Assembly (NCBI RefSeq): GCF_038446525.1 | Contig: NZ_CP151792.1 | Location: 1,612,001 to 1,676,000, forward strand | Origin: Methanolobus sp. ZRKC5 | GTDB taxonomy: Archaea > Halobacteriota > Methanosarcinia > Methanosarcinales > Methanosarcinaceae | Direction: 5' to 3' | DNA: 64,000 nt | Shown here: positions 36,022 through 45,758 of the stretch, piece after piece | Layout: the number at the start of each line of letters is the position of its first letter | How positions within the stretch are numbered: position 1 is the stretch's first letter | The notes under the pieces: generated by a model | Told to the model about the DNA's origin: nothing | The model's input: the letters and a program-made list of their open reading frames with translations, nothing else | Databases searched by the model: none | Made by a program: the position numbers and the translations under genes

Positions 36022-38028
36022 GGATTTTTTAATGAATTTTGTTGACATATGTTTCAGTTCTGTAAATTCATATCGCATCACCGATATGAACAACTGTGCA
36101 ATGAATCCAATGATTATAGCACCATAAATGCTATCATCCGTCCACACTCTCAAAGGTTTGATCTCAATCTCGTTCTTCAGGGAATGAAATATCTTCTCAA
36201 TTGAATCTTTTTTTCGATATGTTAGAATAGCTTGTTTTAATGTCAAATTCTTGCTTGATTTTAGGCAGAAAAATCCTTCTCTTCCAGTGATGAGCTTATC
36301 TTCAAGAAGTTTAATCGCTTCATTTTCACTGAGTTCGATAAGTTTCGTCTGAAATGAATAACTTACATCAATCAGTACATTATTGATCCTGAAACGTTTT
36401 GGAATCTTTTTATTCTTGTCAATAATCTCCTGTAATTCTCTCGCCTCATGAATTTGTCTTAGAACTTTTCTTCCCTTTGATTCCAGTTGTTCTTTTTGAA
36501 GCTTCTCTGAGAAGTAAATATAGTTTACACTACTGGGTTTAGTAATCTTAATTCCATAGATTCCATTCTCCTGATCAACTATCTCAGGATAATATCCAGC
36601 AAAATCTGCGATGATCTTATCATCGCTTTTATTAAGCTTTTTTGCAGTTATGTACTGCATCTCATCTGCTCTGACCAAGGCAATATTCTCTATACTGTTT
36701 GCACCTTTATCAAACACAACAAGAGAACCTTTTCTAAGTCTCTTATTTACCTGATGATATGTCCTCTTAAAATGAGTATGATCATTCAAATTCCCTTTCT
36801 CTACAGTGATTCCAATAGGAAGGTTGATGGGATCAGCGAGTTCGCTGATACCTATGGTTATTTGCTTCTTATCTGGCCTATGATCACGACTATATCCATA
36901 TTTACCAAGTGGAGCTTTATCGCCATACAATACAACACTTGTCCAATCCATGTTGATATTGGTATGTTCAAAATCATACCTCGCAAACAGTCGATCCTGA
37001 ATATCTGAAATAATCGTTTCACGATTATTTCCCAGGGTTTCAAGAACCCTGTACAGAGTTCTTTCACTAAATTCCTTAAGATTAAAGATATCAAGGACTT
37101 CATTACGGTTAATCCATGTATGTGCTTTTTTGATGCTAAAATTATCTGTGAGCTTATAGCTCACAAGAGCTTTCAATAGCTCGTTGATGTCAATACCATG
37201 TTTTTTGTGTTTGCCAAAAACAGTGGAAAAGTCAAGGAGTTCGTAAAGTTGGTTTACTGCCAGAATGGTTCCGATGGGAAAGCATATATTCTCGTTAGGA
37301 ATAATCTCGTATGTTCTTAGTTTTGTTTGCATTTTTGGTCGAATACAACAAAATTAAGAACACATTTATTACTTTTGACTGTCAAACTTGGGTTTCAAGT
37401 AAAACATTATTCTTTCCATAAGTGCAGTGCCAATTCCCTGATTCTGGTATCTTGGCAGAACGATGACATCAGCAACAAAAAAGATGAAACTGTAATCTCC
37501 TACTACACGGGACATGCCTATGACCTTGCCATCTTCAATAGCACAAACGCAGTAATTAGAATTTTTCAGACTCTTGCAAATGTATTTATCTTCCGGGAAA
37601 GACCAGTCAACCGATTCTCGTAGCTCTTTATACTCTTCAACTGAAGGAAGCTTTTCTTCGATTATGTAATTAATCATATTCAACCTAAATTTGTCACCAG
37701 AAATAAACAAATATCAAAGAGAATTAATCCCACTTTAATTAAATTACTCTTTTTGCCAGAAAAAGAAACATAAAAAATTATATTTCAGTTATCAGCTTTG
37801 CATCTTTAAGGTAATAATCATAAAGATCCTTACCCCACTTGCGCCCTTCTGGGCTGGAGCATGTCACCTGCTTATTACTAAATTCATTATCTTTGGAAAG
37901 TAGCCTTAAAAGAAAACCAGTGTCACAAACCGTGAGTGATGAAATTTCTACATCTTTTTCATAAGTATATATCTTAACATTTTCAAGTCCAAGAGCAGAT
38001 TTAGATTCATCATACATTTCATCAATTA

Positions 38029-39103
38029 TAGTTACTAACTTAACATTTTTAACTTATCATCCAGAAATGTCTCAATCCATTTTCTTGCGAAGCTAATCTT
38101 TGATGAACAATCAATAAACGCCTCAGCAATCAGATTTTTCATATGATCCAGATCTTTCACAAAATTGCGAGAAATAATTCTTTTGACACTTTTCCAGATG
38201 AATTCGATTGGATTCAAGTCGGGTGAATATGGAGGTAAATAGACCAATTCAATATCATTTGCCTGTGCAAATTCCACTGTATATTTTGCTCGATGTGATC
38301 TAAAATTGTCGAGAATAATTACGATTCTCTCTCCCATGTTATTGTTTTTAACAGCTGATAAAAACGAACATACATCCTCCTTGGTTGAATGTTCTTTGAA
38401 ATCAATAACAGAATTACCATTCAATGCATAAAAACCGAAGGAGTTTGCTTTTATCCTGGTTGTGTTTTTGAAGATGGCAGGTTTATTGAAAGACCATAAA
38501 CGAACCGTATTTGATGTTGTTTGGGGAGATGATTCATCAAGAAATCCGATAACGCAATCATCATCGATTAACGGTAAGTTTTTTTTAAACAATCTTCTGC
38601 ATTTTGTGGTCTTCGATAATCATGCGCATATGGTTTGGCATGATGCATGCCAAACTTCTTCAAGATCACTAGTATTTGCTTAATGGTGTATTGAACCTTA
38701 AATTCATTATAAATGAGTTCCTGAACTTCTTTTGTAGACCAATCATCTCTTTCATGTAACATGTCCCTTAGTTTTTCTTTTTGATCATCAGTGAGTTTGG
38801 AAGGACATCCTCCTGAAAACCTAGGCTTTAATCCTTCATATCCGTCTTGATTCCACCGCTCTTGCCATTGATATGCAACGGGTTTTGATATCCCTACAAG
38901 TTTAGCTGCTTCATTAACAGAAGCTCCTTCATAACGATGTTTAACAAAATATAAACGTTGTAGAACTCGTGTGTCTTTCTCTAATGACTTAATATGTTTA
39001 AGCAATTCTTCTGATGAAAGATGATGCTTTATCGGAATTTGTTCGGGTTTAGCCATACAGTATTGTTATACTCAATTAGTATTAATAGTTTGGTTAATAA
39101 CTA
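38029..39103 (-). mobile_element. IS630-family insertion sequence (1075 bp)
   Basis: The ends are inverted repeats starting TAGTTAYTAAC (left TAGTTACTAACTTAAC from 38029; right complement TAGTTATTAACCAAAC from 39103). The expected TA target duplication is present at 38027-38028 and 39104-39105. The single transposase is encoded by two overlapping frames. It interrupts a FilR1-type regulator gene. Confidence 0.9.
38035..39056 (-). CDS. IS630-family transposase, made by -1 frameshift
   Basis: The upstream frame (39056-38568) holds the paired-like helix-turn-helix domain (AAKLVGISKPVAYQWQERW, STKEVQELIYNEF). It ends soon after a run of eight A (38586-38579 on the minus strand). A -1 slip there moves into the frame ending at 38035, which carries the DDE core: IGFLDESS, VIILDNFRSHRAK and YLPPYSPDLNPIEFIWK. 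The joined protein is about 340 residues, normal for IS630. All three catalytic acidic residues are present, so the transposase looks functional. Confidence 0.87.
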
Positions 39104-39649
39104 TAATTTAGAGATAAGTTCTTTGGAAAAGATCATCGAAACCTCTATGCCTTTATTGACCAGCTGATCCAAAACAGATAGGGCTCCTGGATGCATAAAA
39201 GTATAAACAAAGTAAACAGCTTTAGATTCAAGGCAGTCTGTAAGATAATCTGCATTCAGTTCAATTGAATTAACATATCCGGGTTCTACAAGAGTTAAAC
39301 CCCTGATATCATTTATCCTTCTCAGGAGATGTTTTGGAATAGCATCTAGTTTGTGTTGCGCGAAGTAGCGACTGCTTTCATCCAGCATTTCAATAGTATC
39401 CAGAAAGGGTTTCATTTCATTGACTATCAACTTTCCAATACTTGTCAACCCGTAACTGTCATCCGATTGATAAATAAGATTATGCTCTTTCAAGATCTTC
39501 ATCTGCGGAAGTAATGCCTGCCTTGAAGTATTGAGATTAACAAGCAGAAAACTCATTTCCTGATGGCTATCTTTCAGTAATAAAATCACATTCTTTCTTT
39601 TTTCAGAAGCAAACAGAACATCAAGTAATGTCTTTTTCATAAAATACAA

Positions 39650-39994
39650 CTCGTTTTAGTTGATAGAGGAAACACTCTACAAAAAAATGTAGAATAACCG
39701 TATAATTAACAAACCCAATTATAGTATTTAATCAATTTGTTATTTGTATTTTATAAAATTTCAATGTAAATAAATATCATACCTTCTACCTGCTAACTTA
39801 ACAAAACTCCTTTTCAGCACAGGAGTAAATGCCGGTATCAGCACACAGATTCAAGCGCAAGATGAGACTTCAGTTGTGCAAGGAAAAGCATTCTCAACAC
39901 CTCCCTCACTATAACTGAAACCCAGCTGATCTTTTAAAACATTCTTTACGTTATCAAATTTCCCTATCTATAATCATTGTATTATTCTAACGAT
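39650..39994. other. Intergenic spacer, no gene seen
   Basis: About 345 bases between the regulator gene and the aldo/keto reductase gene. A short inverted repeat CTACA-AAAAAA-TGTAG occurs near 39677-39692. On the minus strand a stretch near 39830-39950 reads SYSEGGVENAFPC in one frame but is broken by stops, so it may be gene debris. Nothing else stands out. Confidence 0.4.
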
Positions 39995-41203
39995 CTAACA
40001 GCTATCGTTAACAAACAACTGCTTGACAAAACCCCTTCTCTCTTCCATACCAGGACCTTCGAACTCCTCTGCAACCTTCTCCAGCATGTAAGGTATCGGA
40101 ATCTGTTGAGGACATGCATCCAGACACTTACCGCATTGTACACATTGTGAAGCGAAATTCGTCTCAGCTCCTCTGAGTATATCGCCAAGTTTTGCAGCAT
40201 ACATCATTTTCAGCATGCCGTTCTCATCACCAAACATATGCAGGTTATTGTACATCTCAAAACATGTAGGAATATCTACTCCCTCAGGACATGGCATGCA
40301 GTATCTGCAACCAGTGCAGTTGATCTTCATGAGTTCACTGTATTTCTCTGCAACCCTGTTAACAAGTTCAAGCTCTTTTTCGGTCAGCGAATTGACAAGA
40401 CCCTCTTCAGCTACCTTCAGATTTTCTTCTACATGAGATGGCTCGGTCATACCGGAAAGTACAACGGTGACTTCCGGATGGTTCCAGACCCACCGCAATG
40501 CCCACTCTACAGGGCTACGCTTGATATCAGCCTCGTTCCAGATATCCATTGCTTCAGCAGGAATAGGATCTGCAAGATTTCCACCCCTCATTGGTTCCAT
40601 TACCACAACACCAAGACCTTTGGATGCAGCATACTCAAGTCCTTCTGTTCCTGCCTGAACATTCTCATCCAGAAAATTATACTGGATCTGACAGAAATCC
40701 CAATCATAACTGTCCACAATTGGTGCGAAGTCCTCAGGATCTCCATGATACGAAAAACCTGCATTGATGATACGTCCGTCGGCTTTCGCCCTGTCAAGGA
40801 ATTCGATCACACCAAGATCCCTGATATTTTCCCAGCTACTCCCTACCAGGCTGTGAATAAGATAATAATCAATGTGATCTGTATTTAGTTTTTCAAGCTG
40901 GGCATTGAGGAACTTATCCATATCCTCTGCCTTTTTGACCATCCATTGTGGTTGTTTTGTAGCAAGTTTCACTTTTTCCCTGTATCCGTCTGCAAGTGCA
41001 AGTGCAAGGAAAGGCTCACTTGCTCCCATATGATAAGGCCATGCTGTATCCACATAATTCACGCCATTGTCTATTGAGTGGCGAACCATTTGCATAGCCT
41101 TTTCCTCATCAATGCTCCCATCTTCTCTAACCGGCAGACGCATGGCTCCAAAACCAAGTATCGAAAGTTCATCACCACTTTTTGGCATTTTTCTGTATAA
41201 CAT
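39995..41203 (-). CDS. Aldo/keto reductase with C-terminal 4Fe-4S domain
   Basis: A 402-residue protein joining an NAD(P)H-dependent aldo/keto reductase barrel to a ferredoxin-like end. Catalytic tetrad residues are visible in NYVDTAWPYHMG (Asp, Tyr), KVKLATKQP (Lys) and YYLIHSL (His). The C-terminal third has cysteine motifs CTGCRYCMPCP and CVQCGKCLDACPQQIPI. This type is common in methanogens and clostridia; the substrate is unknown. A strong GAGGAGG lies ahead of ATG 41203. It is a single gene. Confidence 0.9.
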   Translation of the reverse strand: MLYRKMPKSGDELSILGFGAMRLPVREDGSIDEEKAMQMVRHSIDNGVNYVDTAWPYHMGASEPFLALALADGYREKVKLATKQPQWMVKKAEDMDKFLNAQLEKLNTDHIDYYLIHSLVGSSWENIRDLGVIEFLDRAKADGRIINAGFSYHGDPEDFAPIVDSYDWDFCQIQYNFLDENVQAGTEGLEYAASKGLGVVVMEPMRGGNLADPIPAEAMDIWNEADIKRSPVEWALRWVWNHPEVTVVLSGMTEPSHVEENLKVAEEGLVNSLTEKELELVNRVAEKYSELMKINCTGCRYCMPCPEGVDIPTCFEMYNNLHMFGDENGMLKMMYAAKLGDILRGAETNFASQCVQCGKCLDACPQQIPIPYMLEKVAEEFEGPGMEERRGFVKQLFVNDSC

Positions 41204-41371
41204 TGAATTCCTCCTCTTATTCAATAACTAATTGCAATTATAATTGTACTCTTTCAGCATTTGTTCTTCCATAGTCTACTTCTGAAATTGACTAATCAGT
41301 CATTTGGTTGCTACATTATATAAAAGTTCTTCCAAAGGAAATATAAAGCAAAAAATAGTCCAACTTTGTAC

Positions 41372-42073
41372 ATGTCCTCCACAGAACCCTCAGAAAATAT
41401 GACACCTCATGTCCCCGAGGATTACGATACAAAAATATCCTCTGTCCTTCCATACTACTCATGTTTCCATCAGGAAACCATTAATCTTATCCGATCACTG
41501 CCGGATACCCCGAATGTCTGGATGGATACTGGATGCGGTACAGGTTCACTGGTCACAAAAGCCATTGAGCAGTTCCCTGATACAAAATTCCTGATGCTTG
41601 ATCCATCTGAAGGAATGTTGCAGCAAGCAAGGGATAAACTTTCATCATATACTCCCAGGAGGATTGAATTTCTGAGAACTTCACCAACACAGGGTTTCTC
41701 ACAGGAACTTAAGGAAAAACCGGATGTTATTACTGCCATCCAATGTCACCATTATCTTAGCAGTGAAAACAGAACTAAAGCCGTAAAAGTATGCCATGAA
41801 CTACTAAAACAAGATGGTATTTTCATCACCTTCGAGAACATCAGGCCGCTGACAGAAAAAGGCGTTGATGTTGGAAAACGTTACTGGGGAGAGTTCCAGT
41901 CCACCCAAAGTAGAAGTGTTGAAGAGATAGAAACTCACCTTAAGCGTTTTGATACTGAATATTTTCCCATAACCGTTGAAGAACATCTGGAACTACTACG
42001 AAAAACAGGCTTCAAAACAGTGGAAATCTTTTGGTACTCTTACATGCAGGCTGGTTTCTACTGCATCAAATGA
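41372..42073 (+). CDS. Class I SAM-dependent methyltransferase
   Basis: A 233-residue soluble methyltransferase. Motif I is VWMDTGCGTGSLVTKA near residues 48-63. The acidic end of strand 2 is FLMLDPSEGMLQQAR, and motif IV is DVITAIQCHHYL. The fold and length match small-molecule methyltransferases, but the acceptor is unknown. ATG 41372 is used (an in-frame TTG is six bases upstream). It converges on the release-factor-like gene. Confidence 0.85.
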   Translation: MSSTEPSENMTPHVPEDYDTKISSVLPYYSCFHQETINLIRSLPDTPNVWMDTGCGTGSLVTKAIEQFPDTKFLMLDPSEGMLQQARDKLSSYTPRRIEFLRTSPTQGFSQELKEKPDVITAIQCHHYLSSENRTKAVKVCHELLKQDGIFITFENIRPLTEKGVDVGKRYWGEFQSTQSRSVEEIETHLKRFDTEYFPITVEEHLELLRKTGFKTVEIFWYSYMQAGFYCIK

Positions 42074-42112
42074 TCAGAAAGAATCATTGAAAAACTGAGA
42101 GATAATTATCTC

Positions 42113-43270
42113 TCAGTATCTAAGCAGCGCACCCACCACGTCATCAGAATCCAGGAAATCCTCTTTTTCCACGAATTCGACCTCTGCGCCTGTGCGCTGG
42201 GCAAGTTCATAGAGTTCTTCTACCACATCAATAACTGATGTTGGACCTCCACACCTGTCACATTCCTTTGGAGGCTGAACATTTACCTGGAGATTCTGGC
42301 ATCTCTCACATATCCACCCGGGAACTGATGAACCTTTCAGAACCAGCAGGACATTTACTCTTCCCTGCTCCAGAACATCTCTGACATCTTCCACACCATG
42401 GACAGCCAATCCACCCTTTAAGATTGCGTTTTTCAACTCATCCGCTTTTTTCTTTGATGTGGAAAGTTCATTTTCATGCAGGACAGAGTCGCTTTCCTCT
42501 ACCAGTTCATCGCGGGAAATATCCATTGCTACGTCAATAACACCCAGTACGCTCTGCCGGACATCCTGCGAGAGCAAGTCCATAAGTTGCTGTTTTGCCT
42601 CCCCAGGCCCGGCAATTACCAGACCTCTTGTCTGCAGCTGGTCACAGGTACCTTTGACGTTATCAGCAACTTCAGACAGGAAAGATTTTATCGCTCCTTT
42701 TCTCAGGTGGTTGAAGCGCATCTGGCTCCATCCACCTTTTTTATGCTTGTTCATCAGGTCTATGGACAGGTGTTTTTTCTCTTCAGCGAGATCCGAGCGT
42801 ACACATGTGAACTTAGCCTCCTGGGAATCCACAAGCAGTACGCCATAGTCATCATAATCTGCTCTCAGCCTTGCCAGTGGGAGCAAAAAAGGTGATGTGT
42901 CAAGGACCAGAGACTGTTCTGTTTCCACAGCCAGTCTGTAAACATGCAGGAAAGATTCTGATGAACAGGCAAAGATTATCCTGCCTTTCTCACCTGAAAC
43001 CGGTGCTTCAAAAATAGAGGGTTCAGCCATATCAAAGGTCTTTTCAAATTCAGACCTGAGCTCAGAAGACAAAGCTTTTTTGATCGCCTTCACCCTTGAA
43101 TCCACGAAGATCCTGTTCAAGTGTTCATGTTCCCTGCCGGAGACAGGCAAGTAAACTGAAAAGTAAATATCTTTTTCAGCATAGATTTCAGCCAGAGCCC
43201 TTATATCAATTTCAGTTACAGGCATCAGGTCTTCACTTATGATCTTCAGCAGACTTCCGGAAGGTTTCAT
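42113..43270 (-). CDS. eRF1-superfamily protein (Vms1/baeRF-like)
   Basis: A 385-residue protein with the three-part layout of archaeal/eukaryotic release factor 1 relatives. The middle domain has HKKGGWSQMRFNHLRKGAIK, where classical release factors carry GGQ; the GGxSQxRF form is typical of the Vms1/baeRF group, members of which can cleave peptidyl-tRNA on stalled ribosomes. The C-terminal domain has an L7Ae-like segment (VNVLLVLKG) and a zinc ribbon CERCQNLQVNVQPPKECDRCG. A rescue role on the ribosome is inferred. Downstream ATG at codon 16 (MPVTEIDIR) is an alternative start. Confidence 0.8.
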   Translation of the reverse strand: MKPSGSLLKIISEDLMPVTEIDIRALAEIYAEKDIYFSVYLPVSGREHEHLNRIFVDSRVKAIKKALSSELRSEFEKTFDMAEPSIFEAPVSGEKGRIIFACSSESFLHVYRLAVETEQSLVLDTSPFLLPLARLRADYDDYGVLLVDSQEAKFTCVRSDLAEEKKHLSIDLMNKHKKGGWSQMRFNHLRKGAIKSFLSEVADNVKGTCDQLQTRGLVIAGPGEAKQQLMDLLSQDVRQSVLGVIDVAMDISRDELVEESDSVLHENELSTSKKKADELKNAILKGGLAVHGVEDVRDVLEQGRVNVLLVLKGSSVPGWICERCQNLQVNVQPPKECDRCGGPTSVIDVVEELYELAQRTGAEVEFVEKEDFLDSDDVVGALLRY

Positions 43271-43570
43271 AAAAGATTTAACGTTGCCTGGTATTTAAAG
43301 TTGTTTAAGTTCACTAAGAAGCAGATGAAAGATGTTCCCGTCCTAGATTCCAGACTCTCAATTTTAGAGTGGTATTTCTGTAACTTCAAAGCTTTTAAAT
43401 CTCATTGTTTTCAATCATTATACGGGAGTGCTGAAAGTAGACTATTAATTAATTTCCGACAGACATGTTGCCGGAAAATGAGTAATACATACTGCTTCGA
43501 TTCTTCAAAGCATAATCTGCATTCACACTGTTAACAATTCAAACTAATCAAAAACAGGTGGGGGTTAACT
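43271..43570. other. Upstream region of cysE
   Basis: About 300 bases between the divergent release-factor-like gene and cysE. No open frame with a credible start is seen. A GGTGGGGG ribosome-binding site lies at 43557-43564, just ahead of the cysE ATG. No riboswitch-like structure was recognised. Confidence 0.4.
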
Positions 43571-44536
43571 ATGGATAAAAAATCACCAGCGCAAAAGCAA
43601 AGATGCGTGATACTGGATTCTATGATCGATAATGAATACCGGTCAGAAATTCCTGGAATTGTGGACATGGTCATAAACAGTTGCTCTGAAAAGGGGTGCT
43701 TTGACCATCTTGATGCTGCAGTAATACCATCAAAAGAATCGCTTATAGAAATAATTGATCTGATAAAGGACATTCTCTTTCCTGGTTATTTTGGGGACCA
43801 GACCGTTGACAGGAACACACTTTCATATCACATCGGGAACGAGATTACCGAACTCTTTAGCAAACTCTCAAAACAAATAACCAACAGCATCATACACGAA
43901 TGTAATCGTTTTGAAGAAGAGTGCACCGAATGTATTGACCGCGGACATGAGGAAACATTGAAGTTCCTGAAAAAGATTCCTGAAATAAGATCCATGCTGG
44001 CAGCGGATATTATCGCCGCATACGAAGGAGACCCTGCAGCTAAAAATTATGATGAGATTATTTTCAGTTACCCCGGCCTACTTGCCATGACGGTTTACAG
44101 GTCAGCCCATGAACTACACAAACAGGGAATTACCATAGTTCCGCGAATAATGACAGAATATGCTCACAGTATCGTTGGAATTGATATTCACCCTGGAGCC
44201 AGGATAGGAAATGGATTCTTCATCGACCATGGAACCGGTGTCGTCATAGGCGAGACCTGTGAAATTGGAAACAATGTCCGTATCTATCAGGGTGTTACCC
44301 TTGGTTCCCTTAGTTTTCCAAAAGATGAAACCGGTGAGCTCATTCGTGGAGAAAAGAGACACCCTACCATAGAAAATGATGTTGTCATCTATTCAAATGC
44401 AACTATCCTTGGCGGAGAAACTACAATCGGAGCTCGTTCGGTTATCGGTGGTAGTGTGTGGCTAACCAGATCCGTTCCACCGGATACGAAGGTTGTCATT
44501 GAGGAACCAAGGCTCATTATTAAGGAAAAAAAGTGA
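43571..44536 (+). CDS. cysE: Serine O-acetyltransferase
   Basis: Acetylates serine with acetyl-CoA to O-acetylserine, the precursor for cysteine synthase. The 321-residue protein has a helical N-terminal region (to about 165) and a left-handed beta-helix of hexapeptide repeats: IDIHPGARIGNGFFIDHGTG, VVIGETCEIGNNVRIYQGV and ATILGGETTIGARSVIGG. The catalytic His are in HPGARIG and DHGTG. The tail is short (EEPRLIIKEKK). cysK follows on the same strand but an IS5-family element now separates them. Confidence 0.92.
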   Translation: MDKKSPAQKQRCVILDSMIDNEYRSEIPGIVDMVINSCSEKGCFDHLDAAVIPSKESLIEIIDLIKDILFPGYFGDQTVDRNTLSYHIGNEITELFSKLSKQITNSIIHECNRFEEECTECIDRGHEETLKFLKKIPEIRSMLAADIIAAYEGDPAAKNYDEIIFSYPGLLAMTVYRSAHELHKQGITIVPRIMTEYAHSIVGIDIHPGARIGNGFFIDHGTGVVIGETCEIGNNVRIYQGVTLGSLSFPKDETGELIRGEKRHPTIENDVVIYSNATILGGETTIGARSVIGGSVWLTRSVPPDTKVVIEEPRLIIKEKK

Positions 44537-44552
44537 GGACATAAATTCCAAG

Positions 44553-45698
44553 GAGGATTTCGATAAACTACCATCAATACCCATACAATTTAATAAAATA
44601 TAAATAATAGCAAAGCAAATTTACTATTATGGATTCTTTTACTGATTTTGCCTTAAATGAAGAATATAAGCGTCTCCAATCTGTCGGAGATAAGCTTGCT
44701 GAAATTGAATATTTAGTAGATTGGAAGCCTTTTCGCCCTATTCTGGAGTCAATGTACATAAACAGAACAGCTTCAGGCGGACGGCCTGAAGCTGATGTTA
44801 TTGTAATGTTCAAGATGCTTGTTCTGCAACAATGGCATGGTCTTTCTGATGCTGAGCTTGAAAAGCAGTGTATTGACAGGATATCCTTTAGGAAATTCCT
44901 GGGATTTCCTGAATATGTACCAGACAGTACAACTGTCTGGTCATTCAGGAAGAGAATTATCGACAATGGTAAAGAAAAAGCGGTGTGGGATGAAATGCAG
45001 AATCAGCTTGATGCTCTTGGTTTGAAGATTAAAAAAGGAATGATCCAGGATGCAACTTTTATTCACTCAGATCCAGGACATGCAAAAGCAGATGTACTCA
45101 GAGGAAAAGATGCGAAAACAAGAAGAAGCAAAGATGGAACCTGGACTAAGAAAAATGGTAAATCTCACTTTGGATACAAACTTCATACAATTATTGATAA
45201 GGATTATGAACTAATCAGAAGATTTGAGACAACAACTGCATCACTTCACGATTCACAGGTTGATCTGTCTGAAAAGGGTGAAGTGGTGTATAGAGATAAA
45301 GGATATTTTGGAGCAATAGCAAAAGGTTTTGCAGCAACAATGCAACGAGCTGTAAGAGGACATCCTTTAGGAATAATGGATATCCTCAGAAATGAAAGAA
45401 TAAGTGTGAAAAGAGTCCCTTGCGAAAGAGTGTATGCAGTGACAAAAGAAATATTTAAAACCAGAAAGGTTCTTGTTACAACTGTAGAAAGAGTGAATGC
45501 AAAAATGTTGATGACAGCTTTTTGTTTTAATCTGCATCAATTGAGGACACTAAAAACCAAAGGAGTAATTTAGGATAGCGGGAGCTATACTAAAAATAAG
45601 GATTAATGAAGAGAAATAAACAAAATGATAAAAAATGAGAGGATATAATTGAGTTTGAATACTTTAATGATCTAAAATGAGGGAATATCGAAATCCTC
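44553..45698 (+). mobile_element. IS5-family insertion sequence (1146 bp)
   Basis: The ends are 13-bp inverted repeats GAGGATTTCGATA (44553-44565 and its complement 45686-45698). A 4-bp direct repeat CAAG at 44549-44552 and 45699-45702 marks the target duplication, as in the IS5 group. One transposase gene is inside. The element splits the cysE-cysK intergenic region; without it the gap would be about 75 bases. Confidence 0.9.
44629..45573 (+). CDS. IS5-family transposase
   Basis: A 314-residue DDE transposase. The N-terminal IS5-type domain reads DWKPFRPILESMYINRTASG and DADVIVMFKMLVLQQW-like PEADVIVMFKMLVLQQW, with SFRKFLGFPEYVPDSTTVW after it. The catalytic core shows GMIQDATFIHSD, KSHFGYKLHTIID and VVYRDKGYFGA, followed by a conserved basic C-terminus (KEIFKTRKVLVTTVERVNAK). 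It appears whole. It is read toward cysK, so element-borne transcription could reach that gene. Confidence 0.9.
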   Translation: MDSFTDFALNEEYKRLQSVGDKLAEIEYLVDWKPFRPILESMYINRTASGGRPEADVIVMFKMLVLQQWHGLSDAELEKQCIDRISFRKFLGFPEYVPDSTTVWSFRKRIIDNGKEKAVWDEMQNQLDALGLKIKKGMIQDATFIHSDPGHAKADVLRGKDAKTRRSKDGTWTKKNGKSHFGYKLHTIIDKDYELIRRFETTTASLHDSQVDLSEKGEVVYRDKGYFGAIAKGFAATMQRAVRGHPLGIMDILRNERISVKRVPCERVYAVTKEIFKTRKVLVTTVERVNAKMLMTAFCFNLHQLRTLKTKGVI

Positions 45699-45758
45699 CA
45701 AGGTATTTTCATAATATTTTGGAACATCAAGAGCTGACTAATATAAGGAGTTGGGAAA

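Larger units (their letters stand above)
35157..37332 (-). pseudogene. IS1634-family transposase interrupted by IS1-family insertion
   Basis: DDE transposase. The main part (37332-36022, 437 codons) shows NMDWTSVVLYGD (first Asp), GSLVVFDKGANS (second Asp) and RKKDSIEKIFHSLKNEIEIKPLRVW (Glu). The last 38 codons lie on the far side of the inner element at 35273-35157, reading ISNLTVTVDSWQRKSKKYIY and on. Removing 35274-36021 joins them in frame into a 475-residue protein. As it stands the protein ends FIKKSGIVN, with the last residues coded by IS1-type DNA. The missing tail is outside the DDE core, so partial activity cannot be excluded. Confidence 0.9.
35040..37392 (-). mobile_element. IS1634-family (IS4 superfamily) element, itself split by an IS1-family element
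   Basis: Ends are 15-bp inverted repeats CCCAAGTTTGACAGT (35040-35054 and its complement 37378-37392). A 6-bp target duplication TTTCAA lies at 35034-35039 and 37393-37398. Without the inner IS1-family insertion and its duplication the element is 1605 bp and holds one transposase gene. It is inserted in a GNAT acetyltransferase gene. Confidence 0.9.
34905..37677 (-). pseudogene. GNAT N-acetyltransferase gene split by a nested insertion
   Basis: The N-terminal 95 codons (37677-37393) read MINYIIEEKLPSVEEYKE through the acetyl-CoA loop RYQNQGIGTALMERIMFYLK. The C-terminal 43 codons including the stop lie at 35033-34905, reading ENVQEYSYITLMSAKGRENF and on to YGMMVEL. If the inserted DNA (35040-37392) and one copy of the TTTCAA duplication are removed, the two join in frame to give a normal 137-residue acetyltransferase. 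As it stands, the first half runs on into insertion-element sequence and stops at 37369. AGGTTG precedes the ATG. Function lost; the original substrate is unknown. Confidence 0.88.
37778..39640 (-). pseudogene. FilR1/DUF1724-type HTH regulator gene split by IS630-family element
   Basis: The N-terminal part (39640-39104) encodes a winged helix (KKTLLDVLFASEKRKNVILL, QALLPQMKILKEHNLIYQSD) and the start of the FilR1-type effector domain. The C-terminal part (38026-37778) continues IDEMYDESKSALGLENVKIY through to the stop. Removing the element and one TA joins them in frame to a 261-residue protein of the type of methanogen ArsR-like regulators. In the present state the N-terminal part ends ELISKL because the element's terminal repeat supplies a TAG at 39101. 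The winged helix with half a sensor domain might still be made. Confidence 0.87.
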
